64,000 nt of DNA. It comes from Auanema rhodensis. Its lineage: Eukaryota; Nematoda; Chromadorea; Rhabditida; Rhabditidae. Where the stretch lies: contig OZ059896.1 in the NCBI GenBank assembly GCA_964057225.1, positions 10,726,001 through 10,790,000 on the forward strand, in the 5' to 3' direction. The position numbers and the translations under genes were made by a program. The stretch's first letter is position 1, and each line of letters begins with the position of its first letter. Shown in pieces: positions 39,602 through 51,500 of the stretch. The notes under the pieces were generated by a model. It ran no database searches and was not told the DNA's origin. It was given only the letters and a program-made list of their open reading frames with translations.

Positions 39602-42600
39602 TTATCGAATACCCGCAATATCCCTTTTGATTCGTTTCTTATGGCTTTGTGATGTTACTTCTAGGTTAGTTACACGTTTCTTCATTTCTGATGACAATTC
39701 CTATAAATAATAAGATTTTCTTACATCTAAATTTGGCAAATTAAATAAATAAAACTTGATCGCAAATTTTTGCAAGAGAATGATAAGTTGTTGCAGCATT
39801 AAAGTTAATATAATAACTTACATTAAATGACGTATACATATTATTGAGCTGATCATCAATTTGCTCAATTTGATTTTTTAATCGAAGTAATTGTTCGTCT
39901 ACTGATAATATATTGAATGTTTCATCAATCTCTCCTGTATTTTCACGAAGTAAATTTTGTGATTCTAACCATTCGGAAGCTGTAACAAATTAATTTCATA
40001 GTTATGATATATGCATGAGTTATTAATACCATTTTTGATAATCACTTCTCTTGCTGTAGGATAATCTTGAAGTACAGCAGCTACATCATCTTGATTTAGA
40101 ATGTAGACATCCGAATATCCTTCAGATCGTAATGAGCAATCACGATATTCTCCTTCAAGGAATTATATAAAGAAAATAAGAATTAAATATTTAATTACCG
40201 TAATTACATCCTTTAAGCCTTATCATTGACATTTCTCCAAATGTTGCTCCATCAGTTAAAGTCTTTAAAAATATTTAATTATATGTATATAAATAACATA
40301 AAAAACGTACATCAATCACATTCTTTGATGAATCATCGATCACATTCAATGTTCCTCGTTTAACTATATACATTTCCTTAAGTATATTATAATAATTTCA
40401 TAATTTTATATGAATTACCTTTGCCTTCTCTCCTGTCCTACATAAATAATCATTTGGATTAAAAATCTGTTGCTTAATTTTCATAACGATTTCATATAAG
40501 AATCCTGCTTCACAATTCTAAAATAAATTATTTATTAATAATTAATATAACTATATAGTATTATTAACCCTGAATAAAGAAACTCCTTTAATAGTCTCCA
40601 TATGTAAATTAACGGCTAATTGTCCTTGTAGACGTGGAGGAAGAACTTCCAGTAATTCCTTCAATATATAATATTCTTTAATTTTAATAAAATTCATAAC
40701 TTACAGCTTCATCAGTTAACTGATTTTGCTGATTCATATACATGAAGCAACTTAATACTCTTTCTTGTATATTGATATTGACAGCTCTAAAATACGTTTA
40801 ACATATATAATATATATATTTCAAAATTATTATTATAACCTATATTTCATATAAAATTTGATTGCATCCATTTTCTGTCGAAAATCATAAACACTTTGGT
40901 TCATTTCTGTTACAACACTACCAACACTTCCAATAATTGTAGCAAACACTAGCACTCCTTGAAATAAATGAATTTGTTATTTTATTATATTTCAAAACAA
41001 ATGAATGAAATTACCTATCATTGTGTCTGCTACTTCTAACATATTCTGTCCTGAGTTTGATGGATAAGGCTATAACAACAAATAAAATATTTTAACCGAA
41101 AATCAAAAAGAAATAAAAAGAAAAGAAGATTATAATACCTGTTGACCACATGTAGTTATAGTTAAAGCTGACCAATACATACTCATACTATATTCGCGCG
41201 AAAAATTTCCCATAAGAAGAGTATAAGATCTAGAACAAACAAAAAAAATAAATTATTATGAATTATAAATTATTATATTTTACTTATTTTTCCAAAATTC
41301 ATAAAGTTTTTCTGTATAATGTGGTCTCTCGTCATCTAATTTATCTGTTTTGGGTACTTCATCCATTAGACAACCAGGTTCATTCACCTGAAAATTAAAA
41401 TTTTTTGAATACATTTGTATGAATAAGATTTACATCACAAAGTGGTAATTTTGGATCAAAAACTTTATAATATGAGAACCCAAAAGCTCCTGGATCTTCT
41501 TCTGAAAATAGAATACGAATTAATTTATGCTGAATAATGGAACAATTATAAATTAATTTTATATAAAATATAAATAATATATAATTATTTTTTTATTATT
41601 AAAAAGAATTATTTAAATTTAAAAGAAAAATGTATATAGTTAGCATTATATTCAATATACCTGATAAGCCTTCTGCTAAACTGAATAAGAAATATACACA
41701 TGCATTCCAATGAAATATAATATAACAAGCGAATATTAAAAAGAAAATTTGTGCTCCATGTGGAAATGATGTTCGTTTAAGAGCCTTTTCATAAAAATCA
41801 GCAATACGATGTGCTAAAATATAAATATTTTATAAATTTATAAATAATTATTAAAACCTTTAAATAGTCTACCAAGCCTTAATAATGATATATGTGGATT
41901 AAGTATTAAAAATAGATCAAGAGGAACTAAACTTAGTATATCGAATAGTAATCGTCCACCAATCTAATATATTATATATTTATTTATTCATTTAATTATT
42001 ATATAATATATTTATTATTTTTAAAAATATTTTAGCAAATACCTCTAATGAGCCAAGATGAATATTTCCAATAATTGGACACGGATCATGAAGATAGTTT
42101 AAGAATGTTTTACCATGATTACGAACTTCCATACCTTCATAAATATATACTAAAATATAAATAATATAATAAATATATAAAATATAATAATACATTACTT
42201 TTTCTTGTCATTAATATACTGTCAATAAAATAAACAATATCAAAAATAAAGTTTAATAGTAACCATATATAATAAAATTTAAAATAAACATCTTCAAATA
42301 TGAATATAACTATAGCTATTGCATTATACACAATACCTAAAAGATTTATATTAAATTATTTTAATAATAAACAAATAATTATAATAAATTTGACAAACCT
42401 AAAGCTACTAACGTAGACCAATAGTAATAAAATGGTCCATTTGGATCAACATAAAAATATCTTACTTTCCTTAAAATAATTAATTATAATATATATTATA
42501 AAGAAATATAATAATGTATTACATTATGCCTCTAATGAACATTTCTTTAACAAATTGAAAACCTGATAAACGTTCTACTTCTTCTTCAATTTCAACAGCC

Positions 42601-43725
42601 ACAGATGTAGCTGCCTAAAATTAGAAATGAAATTATTCAAAAAATAATAATTAATATCTAAACTATCTGACCTGTGGTTCAAATATTTCAGAAGCAAAAG
42701 CATCGGAACGACGTTCATCTGGTCCATGATTGGATGTCATCCAGCTACGTAGAAGCTAAATATATAAATTAAAACAATGATATTAAATTAATTTAATATT
42801 ATATATATAAATTTATTATAATTAAAAGATTTAAATATATTATAATAAATTATAAATATATATTAAAATTATTTTTAAATATAACATTAAATATTAAAAT
42901 ATATTAAAATAATAAAATTATTTTTCTCATATATGAAGAAAATATCTAGAAGATCTATTGTCGAATGAAGATAAGAAATATTGATACGAGTTTGAGCACT
43001 GAAAAACGGTCGGCTTGGCAACAGGGAGCTCCCTTTCCCCCCTCATTCTCTCGGATTATCTTCTTTCCATCTTTCTCCCTCTAATATTTCATTGTCCCTT
43101 TATATCAGCATTAGTCGTCCTCTTAATTCTATATCTATTATTTCCCTAGTTACATGCTTGACTACTTATCCTCATGAGTTGAAAAAAAATAGAACAAATA
43201 GATGTATGATATATGATATAAACATAAGAAATTAGTAATCTTATGAATACTGTTTCATTGCTTTTCCTATTTTCCTATTTTTTTTTCGAATTTGAGAAGA
43301 TTGAAGAAAAAAAAATAAAAAAAAGTTTTTTTTTCTAAATTAAAAAAATAAATAAATATTACCATAGTTGTTTTTACAACATCTCGAAAACTATTCTGCT
43401 GATTTGGCTTGTTTTCATTCAAGTTTATACGCTCGACCTTCGTTATATCTAATTTTGAATTACGTTGCTGTAATGTTCGAGTAACCTGAAAATCATAAAA
43501 TAAACAAAAAATGAAAATAAAACAAAAACAAAAAAACACAAAATATAAATAATATTTTCTACTTAAATTAATAATTATAATGATAAATTATAATAATTCT
43601 TGTATTTATATAAATAATATTCAAAGTATTACCTTAGTTTCATCAATTACAATATTGGTTATGATGCTTGCACCAGACTTTGAATCTTTCGAAATTTCAT
43701 TTTTTTCGAGATTTGCATCACTCAT
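39602..43725 (-). CDS. Cyclic-nucleotide-gated cation channel subunit
   Basis: A sensory or neuronal cation channel opened by cGMP or cAMP. Starts MSDANLEKNEISKDSKSG (ATG 43725-43723, one base after TTTTAG) and ends RIKRDIAGIR with TAA at 39604-39602; about 20 short exons. After a charged N-terminus come S1-S6: S1-S2 around 42470-42200, the S4-like ISLLRLGRLFK near 41870, S5 FFLIFACYIIFHWNACVYF near 41740-41680, pore helix YWSALTITTCGQQPYPSN (about 41175-41060), and S6 VLVFATIIGSVGSVV. A C-linker (FYMKYRAVNINIQERV) leads to the cyclic-nucleotide-binding domain with LPPRLQGQLAVNLHMETI, REMYIVKRG-like EMYIVKRGTLNV and GATFGEMSM. A C-terminal coiled coil (LRLKNQIEQIDDQLNNMY) follows. The pore TCGQQP differs from the TIGETP of alpha subunits, so it may be a regulatory or divergent subunit. 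Nematodes have several paralogues (tax-4, tax-2, cng-1, cng-3, che-6); I cannot choose. Confidence 0.92.
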
Positions 43726-44733
43726 TCTAAAATATAAAAATATAAGAAATGGATATTTTATAACAGAATAGTAAAAATGATTGATCTATAACCAAAAAGA
43801 AATTATAAATACAATATAAAAATTTGAGTTCCGATATAATGCCTAGCAACAGTTTTTATACAAACCATCAATTATTGGGAATAGATAATAGTTTAAAATG
43901 AATAAAATAATCAAAAAACTGTTCAACAAAAGGAAACAAAAAGAAAAAAAAATTAAATTTTCTGTAAGAAAAATCATGTTTAGTTAGTTCTATATGAATA
44001 TATATCTATCATATAATATATCTATCTATATATCTATCTATCTATATGAATGAATATAATAATCATAACAATAGATGTTAATATTTTCATCTGCAATAAG
44101 AGAAAATACATTGATTTCATACATATATTATGTATATTATAAAGAAAAATTAAAGAACAACGTTTTTTTTTAATTAAAAAAGAAAGAAAGAAAGTATTAT
44201 AAAAATACAAAAAAAGTTTATTGTTTATAATATAAATTATCTACTTAACTATATAAATACATAAAATATACTATATTATATACATATATTTAATAAAAAT
44301 GAATGATTTTCATATAAATTTATTAAAAATGAGCAATATGGCTACCGAATGTATCTATCTATCTCTCTCATTAAAATACATAGATAAGCATAAAGGAAGT
44401 TAAATAAGAACAAATGGTTCAAATCTGATATAAAAACTTTTTGTGTTGCTAAGTAACAGGATCATATATAATTTTACCTGTGTGTTAACAATATATCCTC
44501 TTATAATCTATTCGGGTGAATTAAAGCAAAAACGGAAATTAATTAGCTGAGCTAAATTTCATATCCATATTGTGAAAACCTTATTGAGTATTTAGATTGA
44601 ATGGAATTTAACTAAAACCATATTTATATTTCTCAAATAATAGTGAAATATTTATAAGAATAAAGAGGAAAGAATAATTAAATTAATACTTACTTTTTAC
44701 TATGTTAAGACGTTAAAAATATATTATAATATA
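43726..44733. other. AT-rich upstream region of the CNG gene
   Basis: About 1 kb of very AT-rich DNA with CTAT/ATCT tetranucleotide repeats at 44010-44050. No ORF or RNA gene supported. It probably holds the CNG channel promoter. Confidence 0.4.
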
Positions 44734-45065
44734 TTAGGTGTGTCAATTGAAACGTGGCCATAGTGTGTTATGTCAAAAAAAATTAAAAAATCAGTTTAAA
44801 GCGAAAAAGATTTATTTTCAAAAGTATTGTCCCCACCTTTCTATTACTTTCTTCCATCTCTTCTCTAGATTTCTAATTCCATTCCTGAAAAATAACTTAG
44901 ATTTTGAATCAAAAAAAGTTTTTAAAAAAGTTTCAACTTCCCCTATAGTTTTGAAGCTTTCCCCTCTTAAACTATGTTCCATGGACCTGAACAGATGGTA
45001 ATCTGTTGGTGCAAGGTCTGGAGAATAAGGGGGATGCTTCAAAACTTCCCAATCCAGCTAATATT
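44734..45065 (-). pseudogene. Mariner transposase 3' remnant with one terminal inverted repeat
   Basis: Minus-strand translation from about 45065 gives DWEVLKHPPYSPDLAPTDY, then HLFRSMEHSLRGESF, and ends RWGQYF with a stop at 44820-44818. This is the C-terminal part of a mariner (DD34D) transposase, including the third catalytic Asp in YSPDLAP. The outer end carries TTAGGTGTGTCAATTGAAAC (44734-44753), a mariner-style terminal repeat next to TA. The N-terminal half and the other terminal repeat are missing, so the element is dead. Confidence 0.85.
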
Positions 45066-45175
45066 ATATTTATTCGACTAGTCTCCCTCTTTCCACCCCC
45101 CCCCCCTTCATCACCAACTACCGACTCCTCTACTCGCTCACTGGATTCGATGATTACAGATTCCCCGCTCTTCCG

Positions 45176-48100
45176 AACTTTTTTTTTCAAATAATTTTTT
45201 ATTTGAAAAAACATAAAGGCAAATGCCGAAAAGCACAAATTTGTAAGTTCCCCGAACTTAAAAAGTATAACTTCATAATTTGTCCATGTACAAAACAAAA
45301 ATGAATTAACAAATTTTAATGAAACGGTTGTATGACAAATGAAATTCAAGATTTGTTCACAAAAAAGTTCAGGCTGTTCACTAAAATCATTCACTAAAAT
45401 CAAATTAAAACACTCGAAGGTTGGGTATTCAGATGTGTAGAATCTGAGTTTCCTAGTGAGATTTGGCTAGGGCTTCTGTATTTTCCGGAAAAAGGGTTTA
45501 TGCCGAGCCTATCCACAAGATTTGTTCACAAAAAAGTTCAGGCTGTAGGCACGTTGTGCTGGGTGAATGTTCGATTTTCTCAAAGATCATTCACTAAAAT
45601 CAAATTAAAACACTCGAAGGTTGGGTATTCAGATGTGTAGAATCTGAGTTTCCTAGTGAGATTTGGCTAGGGCTTCTGTATTTTCCGGAAAAAGGGTTTA
45701 TGCCGAGCCTATCCACAAGATTTGTTCACAAAAAAGTTCAGGCTGTAGGCACGTTGTGCTGGGTGAATGTTCGATTTTCTCAAAGATCATTCACTAAAAT
45801 CAAATTAAAACACTCGAAGGTTGGGTATTCAGATGTGTAGAATCTGAGTTTCCTAGTGAGATTTGGCTAGGGCTTCTGTATTTTCCGGAAAAAGGGTTTA
45901 TGCCGAGCCTATCCACAAGATTTGTTCACAAAAAAGTTCAGGCTGTAGGCACGTTGTGCTGGGTGAATGTTCGATTTTCTCAAAGATCATTCACTAAAAT
46001 CAAATTAAAACACTCGAAGGTTGGGTATTCAGATGTGTAGAATCTGAGTTTCCTAGTGAGATTTGGCTAGGGCTTCTGTATTTTCCGGAAAAAGGGTTTA
46101 TGCCGAGCCTATCCACAAGATTTGTTCACAAAAAAGTTCAGGCTGTAGGCACGTTGTGCTGGGTGAATGTTCGATTTTCTCAAAGATCATTCACTAAAAT
46201 CAAATTAAAACACTCGAAGGTTGGGTATTCAGATGTGTAGAATCTGAGTTTCCTAGTGAGATTTGGCTAGGGCTTCTGTATTTTCCGGAAAAAGGGTTTA
46301 TGCCGAGCCTATCCACAAGATTTGTTCACAAAAAAGTTCAGGCTGTAGGCACGTTGTGCTGGGTGAATGTTCGATTTTCTCAAAGATCATTCACTAAAAT
46401 CAAATTAAAACACTCGAAGGTTGGGTATTCAGATGTGTAGAATCTGAGTTTCCTAGTGAGATTTGGCTAGGGCTTCTGTATTTTCCGGAAAAAGGGTTTA
46501 TGCCGAGCCTATCCACAAGATTTGTTCACAAAAAAGTTCAGGCTGTAGGCACGTTGTGCTGGGTGAATGTTCGATTTTCTCAAAGATCATTCACTAAAAT
46601 CAAATTACAACACTCGAAGGTTGGGTATTCAGATGTGTAGAATCTGAGTTTCCTAGTGAGATTTGGCTAGGGCTTCTGTATTTTCCGGAAAAAGGGTTTA
46701 TGCCGAGCCTATCCACAAGATTTGTTCACAAAAAAGTTCAGGCTGTAGGCACGTTGTGCTGGGTGAATGTTCGATTTTCTCAAAGATCATTCACTAAAAT
46801 CAAATTAAAACTTTCGAAGGTTGGGTATTCAGATGTGTAGAATCTGAGTTTCCTAGTGAGATTTGGCTAGGGCTTCTGTATTTTCCGGAAAAAGGGTTTA
46901 TGCCGAGCCTATCCACAAGATTTGTTCACAAAAAAGTTCAGGCTGTAGGCACGTTGTGCTGGGTGAATGTTCGATTTTCTCAAAGATCATTCACTAAAAT
47001 CAAATTAAAACACTCGAAGGTTGGGTATTCAGATGTGTAGAATCTGAGTTTCCTAGTGAGATTTGGCTAGGGCTTCTGTATTTTCCGGAAAAAGGGTTTA
47101 TGCCGAGCCTATCCACAAGATTTGTTCACAAAAAAGTTCAGGCTGTAGGCACGTTGTGCTGGGTGAATGTTCGATTTTCTCAAAGATCATTCACTAAAAT
47201 CAAATTAAAACTTTCGAAGGTTGGGTATTCAGATGTGTAGAATCTGAGTTTCCTAGTGAGATTTGGCTAGGGCTTCTGTATTTTCCGGAAAAAAGGTTTA
47301 TGCCGAGCCTATCCACAAGATTTGTTCACAAAAAAGTTCAGGCTGTAGGCACGTTGTGCTGGGTGAATGTTCGATTTTCTCAAAGATCATTCACTAAAAT
47401 CAAATTAAAACACTCGAAGGTTGGGTATTCAGATGTGTAGAATCTGAGTTTCCTAGTGAGATTTGGCTAGGGCTTCTGTATTTTCCGGAAAAAGGGTTTA
47501 TGCCGAGCCTATCCACAAGATTTGTTCACAAAAAAGTTCAGGCTGTAGGCACGTTGTGCTGGGTGAATGTTCGATTTTCTCAAAGATCATTCACTAAAAT
47601 CAAATTAAAACACTCGAAGGTTGGGTATTCAGATGTGTAGAATCTGAGTTTCCTAGTGAGATTTGGCTAGGGCTTCTGTATTTTCCGGAAAAAGGGTTTA
47701 TGCCGAGCCTATCCACAAGATTTGTTCACAAAAAAGTTCAGGCTGTAGGCACGTTGTGCTGGGTGAATGTTCGATTTTCTCAAAGATCATTCACTAAAAT
47801 CAAATTAAAACACTCGAAGGTTGGGTATTCAGATGTGTAGAATCTGAGTTTCCTAGTGAGATTTGGCTAGGGCTTCTGTATTTTCCGGAAAAAGGGTTTA
47901 TGCCGAGCCTATCCACAAGATTTGTTCACAAAAAAGTTCAGGCTGTAGGCACGTTGTGCTGGGTGAATGTTCGATTTTCTCAAAGATCATTCACTAAAAT
48001 CAAATTAAAACTTTCGAAGGTTGGGTATTCAGATGTGTAGAATCTGAGTTTCCTAGTGAGATTTGGCTAGGGCTTCTGTATTTTCCGGAAAAAGGGTTTA

Positions 48101-48578
48101 TGCCGAGCCTATCCACAAGATTTGTTCACAAAAAAGTTCAGGCTGTAGGCACGTTGTGCTGGGTGAATGTTCGATTTTCTCAAAGATCATTCACTAAAAT
48201 CAAATTAAAACACTCGAAGGTTGGGTATTCAGATGTGTAGAATCTGAGTTTCCTAGTGAGATTTGGCTAGGGCTTCTGTATTTTCCGGAAAAAATCACAT
48301 TTTTAGTTATTCAAGCTAAAGTCGAATAAATATAAAGAATATTATATTAAATATTAAAATTATATAATTAAAAATAGATAATTACATATAGTATGTATGT
48401 GGATTACATGTTGTATTGTTTTATATTGGTTATATCAAATTATTTATAAAAATAAATTTAAAAAAAAACAAATAATTATAGTCTGAAACATATAGTAAAT
48501 AGAAAATATGTTTAAGTATATATATGTATATATATATTTTATTTTTTTCAAATAAAAAATTATTTGAAAAAAAAAGTT
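45176..48578. mobile_element. 3.4-kb segment bounded by perfect 36-bp inverted repeats, with a central tandem array
   Basis: The left repeat (45176-45211: AAC, nine T, CAAATAA, TTTTTT, ATTTG, six A) is the exact reverse complement of 48543-48578. Each arm is itself a hairpin with 13-bp stems (TTTTTTCAAATAA / TTATTTGAAAAAA) and a TTTT or AAAA loop. Between them lie 130 bp of unique DNA, 15 copies of a 200-bp tandem repeat and about 250 bp of AT-rich DNA. No ORF was found. No clear target-site duplication is visible at the outer edges. The arrangement resembles non-autonomous terminal-repeat elements with central tandem repeats, but this is inferred from structure only. Confidence 0.6.
45345..48290. 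repeat. 200-bp tandem repeat, about 15 near-identical copies
   Basis: The word CAAATTAAAACACTCGAAGG recurs every 200 bp from 45401 to 48201 (15 occurrences, counting variants). Copies are almost identical over the full period. Variants are few: CTTTCG instead of CACTCG at 46811, 47211 and 48011; CAAATTACAA at 46601; AAAAAAGG at about 47290. The left edge has a partial copy (45345-45375) joined by a deletion to the first unit; the right edge stops after TTTTCCGG at 48288. Since 200 is not divisible by 3 and all frames carry stops, it is non-coding. Confidence 0.98.
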
Positions 48579-51500
48579 TCTGTATTCTCATAATCATTAT
48601 GTATAAATTATTTATAAAACTTTTTTTTTCATTTTTTATTCGTTAAAGTTGTATAATGTGGTAATTTGAGTACATTGTCACAACTTTTATCAATAAATTT
48701 TTTTATTTTATTTTTTTGCCACTTCACACATGGCTGTCTTCTGACTTTTGTTTGGAGGATCATACCCAAGCTTCTGAGAGGTTTTGTTAAACTTTCTCTT
48801 CCCATGGATAATCATCATCAACTCACTATAAACGATTGAACGTTGATGATGACAATCTCATTTCATGAATCTACTATTGCATTTTATTTTTATTTCCTCA
48901 ATTTTTTTCGTTTTTCTTTCTTCCTAAATCTTATTTTTCATTTAAGAATATTCTTTATTTTTGTTTAATTTTAAGCAATTTCCTATTCAATCCTTTATCA
49001 TTATCCTTAATTGGTATTGCCATTTTTAAATTTTTTTTGCAAATTTAAAGTTTTGCTTTGTTTTTCGAGTAATTTTTTTCAATAAACTTCCCTTCAAAAA
49101 ATATAAGATTTTTCTATTAAAATTTTATAATTTTGGAGTAAAAAAGGAATAAGTTAGATTATAATATATAAATAAATAATGTTTCTTTTCATTTTATAAA
49201 TCAATTTTACTATAATTTACTTGAAACATTTGAATGGCCACAGCCTATAAAGCAGCAACATTTCATTAAATGATATCTTTGTACTTTGGAAATTATTCAG
49301 AAAAATGTTACTAAAAGATGGCAATAGTGGGAAAAAGTGATAGAATGAGATGAGGGTGGAAGAGATATAGATTAAAGAAGGTGGAAGCTGACAGTGAAAC
49401 TGGATGTCAGTTGTTATATTTTGGTGGAAAAAATCTGCTCCTTCTATTTCGTTTGAGCAACTGAGCGTATCATTATCGAAAATCATTAGTTCTTCTAGCT
49501 AGTTCACGAGATGAGATAAGGTTCAAGTTGTAGAGTCCGGAAGACAAGAAGATGAGCTCTGAAGCCGATGTACGAAGTGAAGTCAAGAGTGAAAAGCGTG
49601 ACAGGAGAGATTGAGAAAGTCTTGAACAATCTGGAAAAACATTCGCTTCTCGTCACTTTATGTTGTGACGGTTTTCCTATCCTCTGACATAAAAAGAATG
49701 CAAATCTAAAATATAGAAAAGGAGAAGCAAACGCAAAAGATGCCACTAAATCCAATGAAGCAGACATTTCACGGTTTCTGCTCTTATTTTCTTTCTGCTG
49801 AAAGTAGGCTTTGAATCACGAAAAAGCAAAGAAGATAGAAAGTAGAATTAAGAGAAAAAAAGAAAAAAAATGAATCTCGATCAAGATTCAATTATGGACA
49901 TCTTCTACCTCATCATATGTTATTCTATGATACTAAAATATATTGAATAATAAATAAAGAAGACAAGAATCATTAGTTATAAAAACTAAATATACTCATC
50001 TACTTTCTTTTTCATTTTTTTTATAGTTTTACCAACTATTTTCTTCAATTTTCGCTGTATAATCCTTCAAATCTTATTTTTTTCTCTCTACTTCGTGTAG
50101 TTGCATGTTGACGGTCATTCAAATGGACAAGGTGCATTCATCAAAAATCTTTTTCAAGTTCTTTTGTATATTTCCTCTAAGTTTAACCTTATCTCTCTTA
50201 TACTTTCTTATTTTCTCTCAGTCAACCTCACAATTGGCCTCTATTCTATTTCTCTCTATCTCTCTATCTCTCGCTTTTCCTCACATTCTTGTTCTTACTC
50301 TCACTCTCCCTATCTTCTCAGCTTATCCCAAAGAGCTTTAAGCATCATTTCTCTTTTTATTCATCTCTTTCAATCTGCTCTCTCTTTAATTTTCTCTTTT
50401 TCCTTCTCTCTTACTTCCGTTCTCTTAATTTCTTCTTCTCACTCTCTCTCTTTCTCTCTTTTATTTATTTCATTCTTTTACTATCTTCTTATTCTCATTT
50501 TTTCTTATACATGTCGCTAATAGTATAGTTGTAATATCAAAAATTAAACATTTTTTCTCAAATCAGCCATGATATCCTGTTTTATATTCATAATTCTTTT
50601 ACATATCTCATTTTTTAAAATTTTTGTCAAATTTAAGGAAATGATTTTCCTGTTTTATCTCATCTCATCCTCATTAAATACTGTGTGTGTGTTTTTTTTT
50701 GATCAAATTAATATTTTATTCTAACTTAACACTTCGTTTCCGTTAAAATTTCTATAAATTTCCTTTTTTTTAATCTATTTTTACTCATCATTTCAATTTC
50801 AAAATCATTTACTTTATCTGTACAAAGAAATAAAATAAAAAAACATTCAAATCAAATTGGATTCGGATTAAAGTAATTTTTCTCTTAAATACTTCTCTTT
50901 TTCTCATGATCATGATCATGATGTTCCTAGACAAAACATGATTAGTAAGAACATTCTATTCTTCATTCTGTCTTTCTATTTCTCTCTCTCTCTCTCACAC
51001 CTCCCTCCCCCTCTCTATCTCACCTCTCCCTCTCTCTCTATTCTATACCCTTGACTTCATTATATGCTTCAAATATTTTTTTAAATATTTTTCTCTAAAC
51101 TTTTTTCAATATATATGTATGTATATATGTAATTCTCAATTCTGGCCATGCTCACGTCACTGCCATCGTTACCACGTTTTGCCGATTCTAACGTCGTCAC
51201 TATCAGGCCTCATCCACTCTTTCATTAGCTGCTCCGTCTGAATTCGAAAATAGAAGCGCTCATCTCATTTTGTAAAGCTTTAATCTAATCCAATCCTATT
51301 TTTAATTTTAATTGTTATATTTTTAGATTTTTAACATTCATTTTCCTTCTATATTTATCTCTTTTTTACTATCTTTTTACTTAACCCCACCTCTATCTCT
51401 CTTTTCACCACCCTCCTCTCTCTCTTTTCATCTCTCTTTCTTTTTTCTCTCATTTTTTCTTCCTATTTCAATACTTAACCCTATTTTTCCTTTGACTATG

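Noticed and set aside
45401-48290. CRISPR-like array
   Set aside because: The 200-bp period is repeated along its full length with no unique spacers, and the genome is eukaryotic.
49217-49767. Two minus-strand ORFs of 87-89 codons
   Set aside because: No splice acceptor at their starts, no recognisable motif and hydrophobic low-complexity composition; too weak to call.
50101-50528. Overlapping plus-strand ORFs in a CT-rich tract
   Set aside because: Two frames are open at once because the tract is pyrimidine-rich; both give low-complexity Ser/Leu/Phe sequence.
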